A DNA stretch of 64,000 bases from Streptomyces sp. Tu 3180 (GTDB lineage: Bacteria > Actinomycetota > Actinomycetes > Streptomycetales > Streptomycetaceae), in the NCBI RefSeq assembly GCF_009852415.1, contig NZ_WOXS01000002.1:372001-436000 (forward strand), read 5' to 3'. The notes under the pieces were generated by a model. That model was not told where the DNA came from. It searched no databases and worked only from the letters and a program-made list of their open reading frames with translations. The position numbers and the translations under genes are program-made. Below, piece after piece: positions 1 to 8,695 of this stretch (position 1 is its first letter; the number at the start of each line of letters is the position of its first letter).

Positions 1-1714
1 CGCGGCCGGCGTCGACGAGCCGCGCGTAGACGCCGCCGGCCTCGACCAGGCCGGCGTGCTCGCCGACGGCGTCCACCCGCCCTTCGTCGAGGACGACGAT
101 GCGGTCGGCGTGCCGGACGGCGGCCAGCCGGTGGGCGACCACCAGGACGGTCCGGCCGCTCGCGGCGTTCATCAGTTCCCGGAGGATGTCCGCTTCGCGG
201 CGCTCGTCGACCGCGCTGGTGGCCTCGTCGAGGACCAGCACCGGGGCGTCCGCGAGCAGGGCACGCGCGAGGGCGAGACGCTGGCGCTGGCCGCCCGACA
301 GGGTGGCGCCGCGCTCACCGAGGACGGTGGCGTAGCCGTCGGGGAGGGCGGATATCTCGTCGTGGACCCCGGCGACGCGCGCCGCCCGGGTCAGCTCGTC
401 GTCCGTGGCGCCGGGCCGGGCCAGGCGCAGGTTGTCGGCGATGGTGGCGTGGAAGAGGTACGTCTCCTGCGAGACGACGGCGATGCCCTGCCGCAGCGAG
501 TCGAGCGCGTACGCGGTCGTGGGGCGCCCGTCGAGCGTGATCCTGCCCTCCTGCGGGTCGTGGTGGCGCAGGAGCAGGGCCAGCAGCGTGGACTTGCCCG
601 CGCCGGAGGGGCCGACGATCGCCGTCGTCCGTCCCGCCTGTGCGGTGAAGGAGACGCCGTCGAGGGCGGGCGCCGGTGTGCCGTCGTAGGCGAACCGGAC
701 GTCGTCGAAGCGCACTTCGGGCGGGGTCGTCCAGCGGGCGGGGGTCTCTCCGGTGTCGGGGACGGCCGGCTCGGCGGTGCGCAGGGCCGCGAGGCCGTCC
801 GCGGCCGACACGCCCAGGTATCCGGCGTGCCATTCGCGGGCCAGGTCGCGGACCGGCCGGAAGCACTCGGAGGCCAGCAGCAGCACCAGGTAGGTGCCGG
901 TCGCCGCGGTGGATCCGGTGACGGACGACCAGCACGCCAGGAGCGCGGCGGCGACGGTGCCGCCCTGGATGGCGAGGTCGGTGATGGCGGTGTCGACCAG
1001 GGACACCCGCAGTTTGGCGACGGTCGCCCGGTGCAGCGCGGCGGACCGCTCCTCAAGGCGTGCGCGGGTGCGCCCGACGGCGCCGGCGGCACGGAGGGCG
1101 GGCATGCCCTGGAGCGCCTCCAGGTAGTCGGCGCCGAGCCCTTCGTAGGTGTCCCAGTGCTCCTTGCCGCGGGCGGCCAGGAGCCGGTCCCAGGCGCGCG
1201 GCCCGGCGAGGGCCAGCAGCAGGGCGGGGACCAGGCCGAGGAGTGCCCACGGTTCGACCACGGCCAGCGCGGCCAGTGCCAGCGGCGGCACGGTGAGGGT
1301 GACCAGGAGTTGGGGCAGGTAGCGGGAGACGTACGCGTCGACGCCCTCCACCCCGTCGACGAGGGTGGTGCGTACGGCTCCGGCCCTCGCGGTGGTCAGG
1401 TGTGCGGGCCCCAACCGGCCCAGGTGGGCGAGGAGTTCGTCCCGCAGGGCCACCCTGACCCGGGCTCCGGCGCGGGTGGCGGCGTGCCGCTGCCACAGGG
1501 CGAGCCCGGCGCGGGCGGCGACGACGGCGAGCACCGCGGTCAGCAGCCACGGGAGCCGGCCGGTGTCACCGCGGGCCAGGTGGGCGAGCGCGAGGGCCAG
1601 CAGTGCGGCCTGCGCCAGGTGGGTCAGGGTGACGGCGCCCTGCAGGAGGGTGGCCGCGAGCAGGGGGCGCCGGGCGTGCCCGGCGGCGCGGTGCAGCTCG
1701 GGGTGGACGATCAC
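1..1714 (-). CDS. ABC transporter with fused permease and ATPase, partial
   Basis: This is a half-transporter ABC exporter of the CydD/LapB-like TMD-NBD type, cut by the left window edge after about 571 codons. The N-terminal 300 residues are hydrophobic with several membrane spans. The ATPase follows with Walker A GPSGAGKST near residue 367, signature LSGGQRQR near 470 and Walker B VLVLDEATSA near 490, then the H-loop stretch VVAHRL. The GTG start at 1714 overlaps the stop of the upstream oxidase gene by four bases (GTGA), so it is translationally coupled to the peptide-modifying operon. In that context I infer export of the mature modified peptide. The family call is firm; the substrate is inferred. 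Confidence 0.9.
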   Translation of the reverse strand, partial: MIVHPELHRAAGHARRPLLAATLLQGAVTLTHLAQAALLALALAHLARGDTGRLPWLLTAVLAVVAARAGLALWQRHAATRAGARVRVALRDELLAHLGRLGPAHLTTARAGAVRTTLVDGVEGVDAYVSRYLPQLLVTLTVPPLALAALAVVEPWALLGLVPALLLALAGPRAWDRLLAARGKEHWDTYEGLGADYLEALQGMPALRAAGAVGRTRARLEERSAALHRATVAKLRVSLVDTAITDLAIQGGTVAAALLACWSSVTGSTAATGTYLVLLLASECFRPVRDLAREWHAGYLGVSAADGLAALRTAEPAVPDTGETPARWTTPPEVRFDDVRFAYDGTPAPALDGVSFTAQAGRTTAIVGPSGAGKSTLLALLLRHHDPQEGRITLDGRPTTAYALDSLRQGIAVVSQETYLFHATIADNLRLARPGATDDELTRAARVAGVHDEISALPDGYATVLGERGATLSGGQRQRLALARALLADAPVLVLDEATSAVDERREADILRELMNAASGRTVLVVAHRLAAVRHADRIVVLDEGRVDAVGEHAGLVEAGGVYARLVDAGR

Positions 1715-2861
1715 GTGGTGTTCTCCTCGTCGGCGTGGCGGGTGCCGAGGGCCAGTCCGTGGACGACCCAGTCCCGGTCCGGGGCGGCTCCGAGGGCGGC
1801 GCCGAGGTCCGCCTGCTGCCAGGAGCCGACGGGCCGTGCCGCCAGCCCGTGGCGCAGGGCGGTGACATGGGCCAGGTGGACGGCGAAGCCGGCCCGCAGG
1901 TGGGCGCGGCGGATGTGCGCGGCGTCGGCGTCCGCGGGACAGCCGTGGGCGAGCAGGACGGCGCCCGCGTCCGCGATCCACGCCTGGCCCGCGGCCCAGG
2001 CGGCGAGCGTCGGGCGGGCCTCTCCCGCCGCGTGCCGCCGCAGGGTCGTGCCGTCGGCGGCCAGTGCCACCAGTGCGGGTCGTGGTGGGCCGACCGCGGC
2101 GCACCAGCGCAGGTCGCCGGCGCCCGCCCGTTCGGCGGTGGTGAGGACCTCCCGCAGCGTGTCCTGGGACGGAGCGCCCGGCAGCGGCGGTGGGGTACTG
2201 CGGCGCGCCAGCAGTTCGGCGGGGGTGGGCGGGCCCCCCGGCAGGTCCGGGACACGGGCGCCGCCGTCCGGGTGCGCCTGGCCCCGCCCGCCGGGCGGCG
2301 GGATGTGCACGGCGGCCAGGGGGCTCCCGGCGAGTCCGTCCAGCCGTACCTCGGACTCGCCCGTGCCCAGCGCGCGGGCCGCGAGGAACAGGGCCGCGGC
2401 GGCGTGCCCGGTGTCCAGCAGCAGCAGCGGCCAGGCCCGGTGGCCGTAGTGGGAGACCGTGCGCCGTGCGGTGACGGAGAGTCGGGCGGTCACCCCCGGC
2501 GGTGTGTTCCCCGGTTGCCGGCCGAGGCGGTGGACGCGGTGGCGCAGCGGGTCGTAGCCGTAGCGGCCCGGCGGCAGGGAGCAGCCCGCGCCCACGACCA
2601 GCTCGGTGTCCACCGGGTGCAGCGCACCCGCGGAGGACACGGGCCTGAGGCGTCCGGAGTCGTCCCCCGCGGCCAGCGAGAGGCGCAGCAGGGCCCCCAG
2701 GTCGAGCTCCGCCGGGTCGGCCGGCGGGAGGGGGCGCGGCGGCCCGGACCAGGCCCGGACCGCTCCCCCGCGGGTGTGTCGGGTCCGGGGGGCTCCGGGG
2801 AGCGTGCGCGGGCGAGGGCGGCGACGAGGTCCACCGGGCGGTCCTCGCGGAGGTCTTCCAC
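1711..2861 (-). CDS. SagB-type azoline dehydrogenase, frame interrupted near 2765
   Basis: This is an FMN-dependent SagB/McbC (nitroreductase-fold) oxidase that would turn azolines into azoles. The uninterrupted part (GTG 2640 to stop 1711, 309 residues) begins inside the domain, at the stretch SAGALHPVDTELVV, typical of the family start. The expected N-terminus (VEDLREDRPVDLVAAL) is encoded from GTG 2861, 12 bases after the YcaO stop, but in another frame. Adding one G to the minus-strand G5 run at 2765-2769 joins them as TPAGGAVRAWSGP, giving about 383 residues. So either a one-base sequence error or a recent mutation is present. The stop overlaps the exporter start (GTGA). Azole formation is inferred from family and neighbours. 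Confidence 0.75.
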
Positions 2862-2872
2862 GGGTGCGGCCC

Positions 2873-4252
2873 TCACATGTGCGGCGGAGGCGCCAGCGTG
2901 AAGTCCTCCGGCGCGCTCGGCGGGTTCGTGCGCCACCCTCGGGCGACGGCGGCCTCGGCGAGGCGCGGGCAGCCGAAGTAGCCGAAGGCGGCGGGGGCGT
3001 TGGGCAGCAGTCCGGAGACGAGCACCCGGGCGACGCGCAGGGAGGTCTCGGCCACGTCCTCCGTGGTGAGGTCGAAGGTCATGACCCGGTGGCCGCCCGC
3101 GGCCAGCGTGCTGTCCAGCCGCTGCCGGCTGCCGGGTTCGACCTCGTCGAGGGACACGGTCCCGAGCGCGGGTTCGGTGAACCGCCCGGCCTCGGCGGCC
3201 ATCCTCTCGTCCAGCCACACCTGCACATGGGCGCCCAGGTCCCGCACGTGCTCGAACTGCTCACCGCACGCGTCGAGATAGCGGCCGTCGGCACGATGGT
3301 CCAGGTACAGCCCGCGGGCGAGCAGCCCGGCCTCCACGGCCCGGAACACCCAGCCGTCGGAGTCGGTCAGGCCCTGGGTGAAGACCCAGGTGTGGACGGC
3401 TTCCAGGACCGCCTTGCGGGCGGCCTCGGCCGGGTCGTACTTGCAGGCGAACCCGGCGGCGTACAGGCCGAGGCGCGGGTCGTGCACGAGCGCGGCCATG
3501 CAGGGGGCGAACTCCGAGTGCATCTCGACGATGTGGACGTCGAACGCGGAGCCGGCGAGGTCGTCGGCGAGGCCGGGCACGCTCGCCGGGTCGATGCCGC
3601 GGGCCGGGCCGTCCAGATGCCACCACAGTTCCAGGGCGTCGCGTTCGACGATCTCCAGCAGGCCGCGTTCGACGGCGTCGTCGAGCCCCTGTCCGGTGGC
3701 GATCCCGGCGTAGTTGAGGTGGTGGGTGCGGGGCAGCTCGCGCAGTTCGCCCTGGCGCCAGTTGAGGTGGGTGAGCGCGACGGGCGCCCAGACATCCGTC
3801 GTTCCTCCGCCGGGCAGCAGTTCGGTGCCGCGCGTCCACAGGGCCGGGGTGTCGGGGGTCAGGGGGCGGTAGGGGAACTTCTCCCGGGCGTACTGCCAGT
3901 CGGCGTACGCGGGCAGGTCCTCCGGGCCGTAGAGTCGCAGTCCCTTGCCGGCCAGTTCGGCGGCGGTGGCCCGCACGGGGGCGTCCCGGTGGCCGGGCGG
4001 CGGCACGCGGTTGCCGCAGTACCGCTCCACCCCCTCGGCTATCGCGGCGACGCGGGCTTGACCGGGGTCGCCGAAGGTGGTGCCGAGAGAGACCCGGTCG
4101 GCGGGCCACAGGCCGTGTTTGCGGGCGTCGGACATCTCGGCCGTGAGCGCGGTGTAGCGGGGCGGGGCGCCCGCGGGGTGTTCGACGGGCTCGACCTTGC
4201 GGACGATGCCGCAGACGGGGTCGACGAGTGCTTCCAGCGGCAGCGTCGTCAT
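2873..4252 (-). CDS. YcaO cyclodehydratase (TOMM D protein)
   Basis: This 459-residue protein is a YcaO-domain enzyme, which uses ATP to activate a backbone amide of a precursor peptide so that a Ser, Thr or Cys side chain cyclises to an azoline. The Glu-rich ATP/Mg-binding motifs are visible: EGVERYCGN near residue 75, EIVERDALELWW near 200 and RKAVLEAVHTW near 280. It ends in LAPPPHM, reminiscent of the Pro-rich C-terminus of azoline-forming YcaOs, though not a classical PxPxP. The ATG overlaps the preceding hydrolase stop (ATGA). It acts with the separate E1-like partner encoded at 5727-6581. No TfuA partner is seen, which argues against thioamidation. Confidence 0.93.
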   Translation of the reverse strand: MTTLPLEALVDPVCGIVRKVEPVEHPAGAPPRYTALTAEMSDARKHGLWPADRVSLGTTFGDPGQARVAAIAEGVERYCGNRVPPPGHRDAPVRATAAELAGKGLRLYGPEDLPAYADWQYAREKFPYRPLTPDTPALWTRGTELLPGGGTTDVWAPVALTHLNWRQGELRELPRTHHLNYAGIATGQGLDDAVERGLLEIVERDALELWWHLDGPARGIDPASVPGLADDLAGSAFDVHIVEMHSEFAPCMAALVHDPRLGLYAAGFACKYDPAEAARKAVLEAVHTWVFTQGLTDSDGWVFRAVEAGLLARGLYLDHRADGRYLDACGEQFEHVRDLGAHVQVWLDERMAAEAGRFTEPALGTVSLDEVEPGSRQRLDSTLAAGGHRVMTFDLTTEDVAETSLRVARVLVSGLLPNAPAAFGYFGCPRLAEAAVARGWRTNPPSAPEDFTLAPPPHM

Positions 4253-5730
4253 CTCAGGATCTCCTCCGCGGGGTCGACGGGGGTGGGGCGGGACGGGAGC
4301 ACGGGCAGGCTCAGCACCACGCCGTCCGGACCGATCTCGCGCCGGGAGGCACGCAGCCGGTTCGCCGTCACCGGGTCCTCCCCGGTGTGCGGATTGCGGG
4401 CGTGGGCCGGGAAGTGATGCCCGGCGATCTCCAGGCGCAGCCGGGTGCCGGCGGGCAGCCGGCGCGCGAGCCGGCCGAGGCCGACGGTGAACGCGGCCTC
4501 ACGGCCTGCCGGTTCGTCGCGCCGGACGATCCCGACGGCGAGTCGCTCGGCGACCCCTTCCGGCGTGAGGGCGACCAGCCGGACGGCCCAGTCGGCGGAC
4601 GGCGTGTGGGCGGTGGCCCGCAGGTTCAGGCTCATGGGGCCGACCACGTCGAGCGGACGCGGCAGCGGCGGGGTGACGAGCAGGCAGCGGTCGGGCGGGC
4701 CGTCGGTGGGGACGGTCAGGTCGTCGGAGCGGACGGGCCGGCCGGGGTCGGCGGTGAAGGCGGCCCCGTGCAGCAGCCGCGGCCGCCGGGTGCGCGGTTC
4801 GCCGTTCGTACCGGCGGGCAGCCACAGGTCGGCCTCGCCCAGCCCCTGCGCGCCGTGGCGGCCGGGGGCGAGTTCGCCGGTCAGGGCGCGGCGGGCCCAG
4901 CGTACGTACAGCTCGCCGAGGTTCACCCGGTGGGCCGGGCCGGCGTCGGGTCCGGGTGTGGTGCCGAGGCCGTGCCCCCAGGGGCCCAGCAACAGCCGCG
5001 CCGAGGGTCCGCCCCAGGCGTGCCACAGTGCGACGGTGTCCTCGGTGAAGTGGTCGTGGTGGCCGCCCACCGCGAGCAGGGGCACGGCGGCGTGCGCCGC
5101 CCGCGCGATCAGGCGACCGCGGTCGCGGTGCCGCCACAGGCCCGCCCAGGAGGGCAGCCCGCGGCCCAGCCGTTCGGGGAGGCCGGTGAGCGGCAGGTGG
5201 GTGAGGAGACCGGGGTCCGCCGCGAGGGCCTTGTCCAGCGCGCTCTCGTCCGAGTCCGGCCGGTCGCCGTGGGCGGCCCACCATCCGGCGCGGGACAGCA
5301 GCCGCTCCACGCCGGACGCCTCGCGTGCCGTCTCCGCCAGGCCGAGGGCGGGTACGGCCGCGAGGACGGCGTCGGGCCGGGCGTCCCCGGGCACGTCGAG
5401 GGCGAGGACGAGGGCGCAGTGGGCCGCGTAGGAGGCGCCGACGGCCACCAGCCGGCCGTCGCTCCACGGCTGCCGCCGGATCCAGCGGACGGCCGCCGCG
5501 CCGTCGGCGGCCTCGTCCGCGTACGGGTGCCACTCCCCCGGTGACGCGAACCGGCCGCGCACGTCCTGGACGACGGCGGCGAACCCGCGGCGCGCCCAGC
5601 CGCGCGCCTCGGCCCGGTGCCGGGTCCGGTCGTACGGGGTGCGCATCAGCACGGCCGGGAAGGGACCGTCGCCGGCCGGGAGGACCACGTCGGTGGCGAG
5701 TTCCCCCACGGTCGTGTCGAACGCTGTCAT
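4249..5730 (-). CDS. CocE/NonD family S15-type hydrolase
   Basis: This 493-residue alpha/beta hydrolase belongs to the CocE/NonD and X-Pro dipeptidyl-peptidase S15 superfamily. The triad can be read: nucleophile Ser100 in VGASYAAH, Asp226 in GGHHDHF and His253 in GPWGHG. The C-terminal 200 residues form the jelly-roll domain of the family (RLRLEIAGHHFP near 440). No signal peptide is present, so it is cytoplasmic. Its start overlaps the E1-like gene stop (ATGA) and its stop overlaps the YcaO start (ATGA). In this operon the likely role is trimming the leader or follower of the modified peptide, or an ester/amide step on the product; the exact reaction cannot be read from sequence. Confidence 0.88.
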   Translation of the reverse strand: MTAFDTTVGELATDVVLPAGDGPFPAVLMRTPYDRTRHRAEARGWARRGFAAVVQDVRGRFASPGEWHPYADEAADGAAAVRWIRRQPWSDGRLVAVGASYAAHCALVLALDVPGDARPDAVLAAVPALGLAETAREASGVERLLSRAGWWAAHGDRPDSDESALDKALAADPGLLTHLPLTGLPERLGRGLPSWAGLWRHRDRGRLIARAAHAAVPLLAVGGHHDHFTEDTVALWHAWGGPSARLLLGPWGHGLGTTPGPDAGPAHRVNLGELYVRWARRALTGELAPGRHGAQGLGEADLWLPAGTNGEPRTRRPRLLHGAAFTADPGRPVRSDDLTVPTDGPPDRCLLVTPPLPRPLDVVGPMSLNLRATAHTPSADWAVRLVALTPEGVAERLAVGIVRRDEPAGREAAFTVGLGRLARRLPAGTRLRLEIAGHHFPAHARNPHTGEDPVTANRLRASRREIGPDGVVLSLPVLPSRPTPVDPAEEILR

Positions 5731-6581
5731 CCGTCCTTCTTCGGTGTCGGTGCGACCTCGGGCACCGGAAGGACGGGGTGCTCGGTGACGGTCAGCGTGC
5801 GCAGGTCCACGCGGCGGAGCCGGCGCCGGGCCGGCAGGCCGGCCGTGTCGGGGGCGCCGGTGGCCCACCGACCGAGGTCGTCCGCGAGCAGCGCCGCGAG
5901 CAGCGTGGCGGCGGGCGGGGCGAGCCGGACCGGCGTGCCGGAGGTACGGGGTCCGCTCCAGTACGCGGCCAGTTCGCGGTGGGCGGGGGTGGCGGCGAGC
6001 CGACGGGACCGGACGTGCGCCGAGGTGACGTCCGAGGGAGCGGCGGCCACCGGCTCGACGTACGCCTGCCAGGCCTCGCGGTGGCAGCGCAGCCACGCGA
6101 CGCCGTGGTCGGGCAGGCGGTCGGCGGCGTCCCACAGCCCGTCTGGGACGGGTCCGTCGAGGCACCACACGACTGCGGCGGGTTCTCCGTCGAGCAGGTC
6201 CTCGACGGCCACCGGTGATCCGTCCGGGGCGGGGACGGCCTCCGTCGTGCGAGGCCGGGCGCCCAGGGCGGCCAGCTGCGCGGCGAGCGGTTCGGTCAGT
6301 ACCGGGTCGCCGAGGATCCGGACGTCCCGGCGAGCGGCGGGCCACTGCGGGTCCTGCGGCCCTTCCGCCAGATAGCCGGCCTCCTCGAACGCCCGCACCA
6401 CACGGTCGAGTTCCTCGTCCACCGGGCCCGTGGTCACGCCCGTGAGCCGGGAGAGCAGAACGTCCTTGTCGGCACCCCCTGTCCTGACGCCGAAGAACTC
6501 CCCTTCCGGGGTCCGGACGGCGAGCCCCCGCCCGGGCACGGCGACGACCTCGACACCGGGGGCGAGTCGGCTGTGGGACAC
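5727..6581 (-). CDS. TOMM E1-like/leader-binding protein (C protein)
   Basis: This 284-residue protein matches the E1-like partner of azoline-forming YcaOs. Its first 90 residues look like a winged-helix RiPP recognition element (VPGRGLAVRTPEGEFFGV, then LDRVVRAFEEAGYL), which binds the leader and presents it to the YcaO. The rest has ThiF-like alternation (VRILGDPVLTEPLAAQL near 105) without Cys4 zinc ligands. I chose GTG 6581 because AGGAGG lies six bases upstream; an in-frame start at 6650 would run through the intergenic hairpin. It is the first enzyme gene of the operon, after the precursor, and overlaps the hydrolase start. Confidence 0.85.
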   Translation of the reverse strand: MSHSRLAPGVEVVAVPGRGLAVRTPEGEFFGVRTGGADKDVLLSRLTGVTTGPVDEELDRVVRAFEEAGYLAEGPQDPQWPAARRDVRILGDPVLTEPLAAQLAALGARPRTTEAVPAPDGSPVAVEDLLDGEPAAVVWCLDGPVPDGLWDAADRLPDHGVAWLRCHREAWQAYVEPVAAAPSDVTSAHVRSRRLAATPAHRELAAYWSGPRTSGTPVRLAPPAATLLAALLADDLGRWATGAPDTAGLPARRRLRRVDLRTLTVTEHPVLPVPEVAPTPKKDG

Positions 6582-6616
6582 GACGATCCTCCTGACGAAA
6601 GGGGTGGGGGATGGGC

Positions 6617-6650
6617 GTGGGCCCGCCCGGAAGGCAACGGGCGGGCCCAC
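6617..6650 (-). terminator. Strong hairpin between precursor and enzyme genes
   Basis: A perfect 13-bp inverted repeat (GTGGGCCCGCCCG, 6617-6629, and its complement, 6638-6650) encloses an 8-base loop. It lies between the precursor stop (6675) and the E1-like start (6581). There is no T-tract, as is usual in Streptomyces. It probably acts as a partial terminator or mRNA stabiliser, giving more precursor than enzyme transcript. The structure is seen directly; the function is inferred. Confidence 0.75.
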
Positions 6651-6674
6651 GGTCGAGGGCGGGTGGGCCCTCGC

Positions 6675-6788
6675 TTACTCCTCGTTGTCGTCGAAGGGGT
6701 TCTCGACGAGCGCGTTGGAGTGGGAGGCCGAGGCGTGGGCCAGCTGGCCCTGGTCGGCGATCGGCGTGAAGACCTGCTCGTTGTCCAT
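6675..6788 (-). CDS. Ribosomal precursor peptide of the TOMM cluster
   Basis: This 37-residue ORF has a good ribosome site (AAGGAG, six bases before ATG 6788) and begins MDNEQVFTPIADQGQL. The middle is AHASASHSNALVENPFDD and the end is NEE. There is no Cys. Ser20, Ser22 and Ser24 alternate with Ala, Ala and His, flanked by His18 and His23, an arrangement suited to several oxazoles next to imidazoles. The acidic N-terminus is probably the leader read by the E1-like protein, and VENPFDDNEE may be a follower or part of the product. Position at the head of the modifying genes, separated by a hairpin, is typical of RiPP precursors. The assignment rests on context and composition; I do not recognise a named family. 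Confidence 0.85.
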   Translation of the reverse strand: MDNEQVFTPIADQGQLAHASASHSNALVENPFDDNEE

Positions 6789-6845
6789 GAACTCTCCTTG
6801 TTCGTACGGGAGTTACGGCGTTCGAGTGAGCGCCGTGACGTCACA

Positions 6846-7667
6846 CTAATGAATCTGATTTTCATATTCTAGATCTGGGAGGGGGTGATCTGGATAACAC
6901 ACCGGCCAGCCTCCCTCGGGGTCCCGGCCGACCCGCCCGGCCACCTTCAGCACGTCCGCCAGCAACCCCGGGGTCACCACCTCGCCCGGTGCCCCGTCGG
7001 CCACCACACGGCCGTCGCGCAGGGCGACGACGCGTTCGGCGAACCGGGCCGCGTGCGCCAGGTCGTGCAGCACCATCACCACCGTGAGCCCGCGTTCCTC
7101 GCGCAGGCGGACCACCGTCTGCAGCACGTCGAGCTGGTGGTGCAGATCCAGGTAGGTGGTGGGCTCGTCGAGCAGCAGGACGCGCGTGTCCTGGGCGAGC
7201 GCCATCGCGAGCCGGACCCGCTGCCGCTCGCCTCCGGACAGCGCGTCGACGTCACGGTCGGCCCACCCCTCCACCCCGACGTCCCGCAGCGCCCGGTGCA
7301 CCACGGGGTCGTCGCCCTCGCGCAGCATGCCCAGCGGTCCGCGCGCCGCGTACCGCCCCTGGCGGACGAGGTGACGTACCGTCATGCCCGGTACGGCCGG
7401 CGCGGACTGGTGCAGCAGCGCCACCCTCCGGGCCGTGGCGCGCCGGGACAGCCGGGCGAGGTCGTCCCCGCCGAGCCGGACGCGCCCTTCGTCCGGCTGC
7501 AGCAGCCCGGCGGCCAGCCGCAGCAAGGTCGACTTGCCGCAGCCGTTCAGGCCGATGAGGGCGGTCAGTTCGCCCGGCCGGACGGTCAGGTCGACGCCCC
7601 GCAGCACGGGTCGCCCGGGGTAGCCGAAGTGGACCCCCTCGACGTGGATCCCCACGGACTCGGTCAT
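6846..7667 (-). CDS. Metallophore/B12-type ABC importer ATPase
   Basis: This 273-residue ATPase is of the FepC/BtuD type that powers FecCD-family importers. Walker A GLNGCGKST is at residues 39-47, the signature LSGGERQRVRLA near 138, Walker B VLLLDEPTTYLDL near 158, and the H-loop VMVLHDLAHAARF near 190. It is the last gene of the importer operon (lipoprotein, permease, permease, ATPase), starting 20 bases after the second permease. Its final codons contain the operator of the next operon. It energises uptake of a chelated metal or similar ligand. Confidence 0.93.
   Translation of the reverse strand: MTESVGIHVEGVHFGYPGRPVLRGVDLTVRPGELTALIGLNGCGKSTLLRLAAGLLQPDEGRVRLGGDDLARLSRRATARRVALLHQSAPAVPGMTVRHLVRQGRYAARGPLGMLREGDDPVVHRALRDVGVEGWADRDVDALSGGERQRVRLAMALAQDTRVLLLDEPTTYLDLHHQLDVLQTVVRLREERGLTVVMVLHDLAHAARFAERVVALRDGRVVADGAPGEVVTPGLLADVLKVAGRVGRDPEGGWPVCYPDHPLPDLEYENQIH
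6850..6864 (-). promoter_or_regulatory. Putative Zur box upstream of the precursor gene
   Basis: On the minus strand TGAAAATCAGATTCA matches the Streptomyces Zur palindrome TGAAAATGATTTTCA at 12 of 15 positions and keeps the TGA/TCA ends. It lies 62 bases upstream of the precursor ATG and overlaps the last codons of the importer ATPase (stop 6846-6848). The stretch TAGTGT just downstream could be a -10 hexamer, so a bound repressor would block it. Zur represses when zinc-loaded, so expression under zinc starvation is inferred. Confidence 0.6.
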
Positions 7668-7687
7668 GCTCTGTCCTCGATTCGACG

Positions 7688-8695
7688 TCAGAACGGACGG
7701 CTCGGCGTGCGGCGCACGACGACCAGCAGCAACGCGGCCCCGAGGCAGGCGGTGAGCGCCCCGACCGGCAGCGTGAGCCGTCCGGAGTCCAGCGCCCCCG
7801 CCAGCAGCCGCGAGGACAGCTGCGCCGCCGCGTCCGCCCCGCACACCACCACCGCGCCCAGCAGGGCGGCACCGGGCAGACTCACCCGCAGGTCCGCGCC
7901 GAAGACGGCCACGGCCAGGTGCGGGACGAGCAGCCCCACGAAGCCCAGCGCCCCCACGGCGGCCACCGCACCCGCCGTCAGCGCCACCGCGCACAGCAGG
8001 GCCAGGGTCCGGGCCCGGCGAGCGGAGAGGCCGACGGCCAGGGCGATGTCGTCCCCGCAGCGCAGCAGGGTCAACGGCCCGGCCAGCAGCCAGGCCGCGA
8101 CCCCCCAGGCGAGGGCCCACGGCCACAGCAGGTGCCAGTGCTGCCACACCCGGCCCTCCGTGGTGCCCACCAGCCACTGCACGACGCTGCCGAGCTCGCC
8201 CGGCTCCACGAGGAGCACCATGGCGGTGAGTCCGCCGAGCACCGCCGACACCAGCACCCCCTGCACGGCGGTCTGCGCCGGGTCACCGCGCCCGCGGCCG
8301 GCGAGCAGCCACAGCAGCGCGGCTCCGGCGCACCCGCCCGCGCACGCGGCGAGGACCACGGCCAGGGGCGAGTCCCAGCCGGCGAGCCCCAGGGCGGTCG
8401 CGGTGACGGCGCCGAGCACCGCTCCCGGGGTCACGCCCGTCACCTCCGGCCCGGCGAGGGGGTTGCGCAGGGCGGACTGCAGGACCAGCCCCGCCACGGC
8501 CAGGCAGGCGCCCGCGCAGAGAGCCACCAGCAGCCTGGGCAGGCGCAGCTGGAACAGGATGTGGCGCTCCGTCGGGTCACCGCCGCCGTTCAGGACGTCC
8601 CAGGCCACGCCCGGGGACATGCCGCGCCCGGCCACCAGTTCCACGCCGGCGCACACGACGGCCAGTGCCGCGAGAGCCGTGAATCGCCGGGTCAC
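7688..8695 (-). CDS. FecCD-family importer permease 2
   Basis: This 335-residue polytopic protein has the FecCD/BtuC signature stretches LRLPRLLVALCAGACLA and GLVLQSALRNPLAGPEVTG near residue 60, and about nine or ten hydrophobic spans. The C-terminal VGALGFVGLLVPHLA is the conserved coupling-helix region. The GTG start overlaps the stop of permease 1 (GTGA), so the two are coupled and probably pair as a heterodimer with the ATPase. Confidence 0.92.
   Translation of the reverse strand: MTRRFTALAALAVVCAGVELVAGRGMSPGVAWDVLNGGGDPTERHILFQLRLPRLLVALCAGACLAVAGLVLQSALRNPLAGPEVTGVTPGAVLGAVTATALGLAGWDSPLAVVLAACAGGCAGAALLWLLAGRGRGDPAQTAVQGVLVSAVLGGLTAMVLLVEPGELGSVVQWLVGTTEGRVWQHWHLLWPWALAWGVAAWLLAGPLTLLRCGDDIALAVGLSARRARTLALLCAVALTAGAVAAVGALGFVGLLVPHLAVAVFGADLRVSLPGAALLGAVVVCGADAAAQLSSRLLAGALDSGRLTLPVGALTACLGAALLLVVVRRTPSRPF

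Noticed and set aside
56..2449. Very long plus-strand open frame (about 800 codons)
   Set aside because: It is an antisense shadow of the ABC exporter and oxidase genes, rich in Gly, Arg and Gln, with no recognisable domain. The minus strand carries the conserved motifs.
2606..4417. Long plus-strand frame across the YcaO gene
   Set aside because: Antisense shadow caused by high GC; the minus-strand YcaO motifs explain the region.
2873..6581. Thioamide or amidine RiPP instead of azole
   Set aside because: YcaO enzymes can do these reactions, but the E1-like partner and SagB-type oxidase point to azoline/azole chemistry and no TfuA is present.
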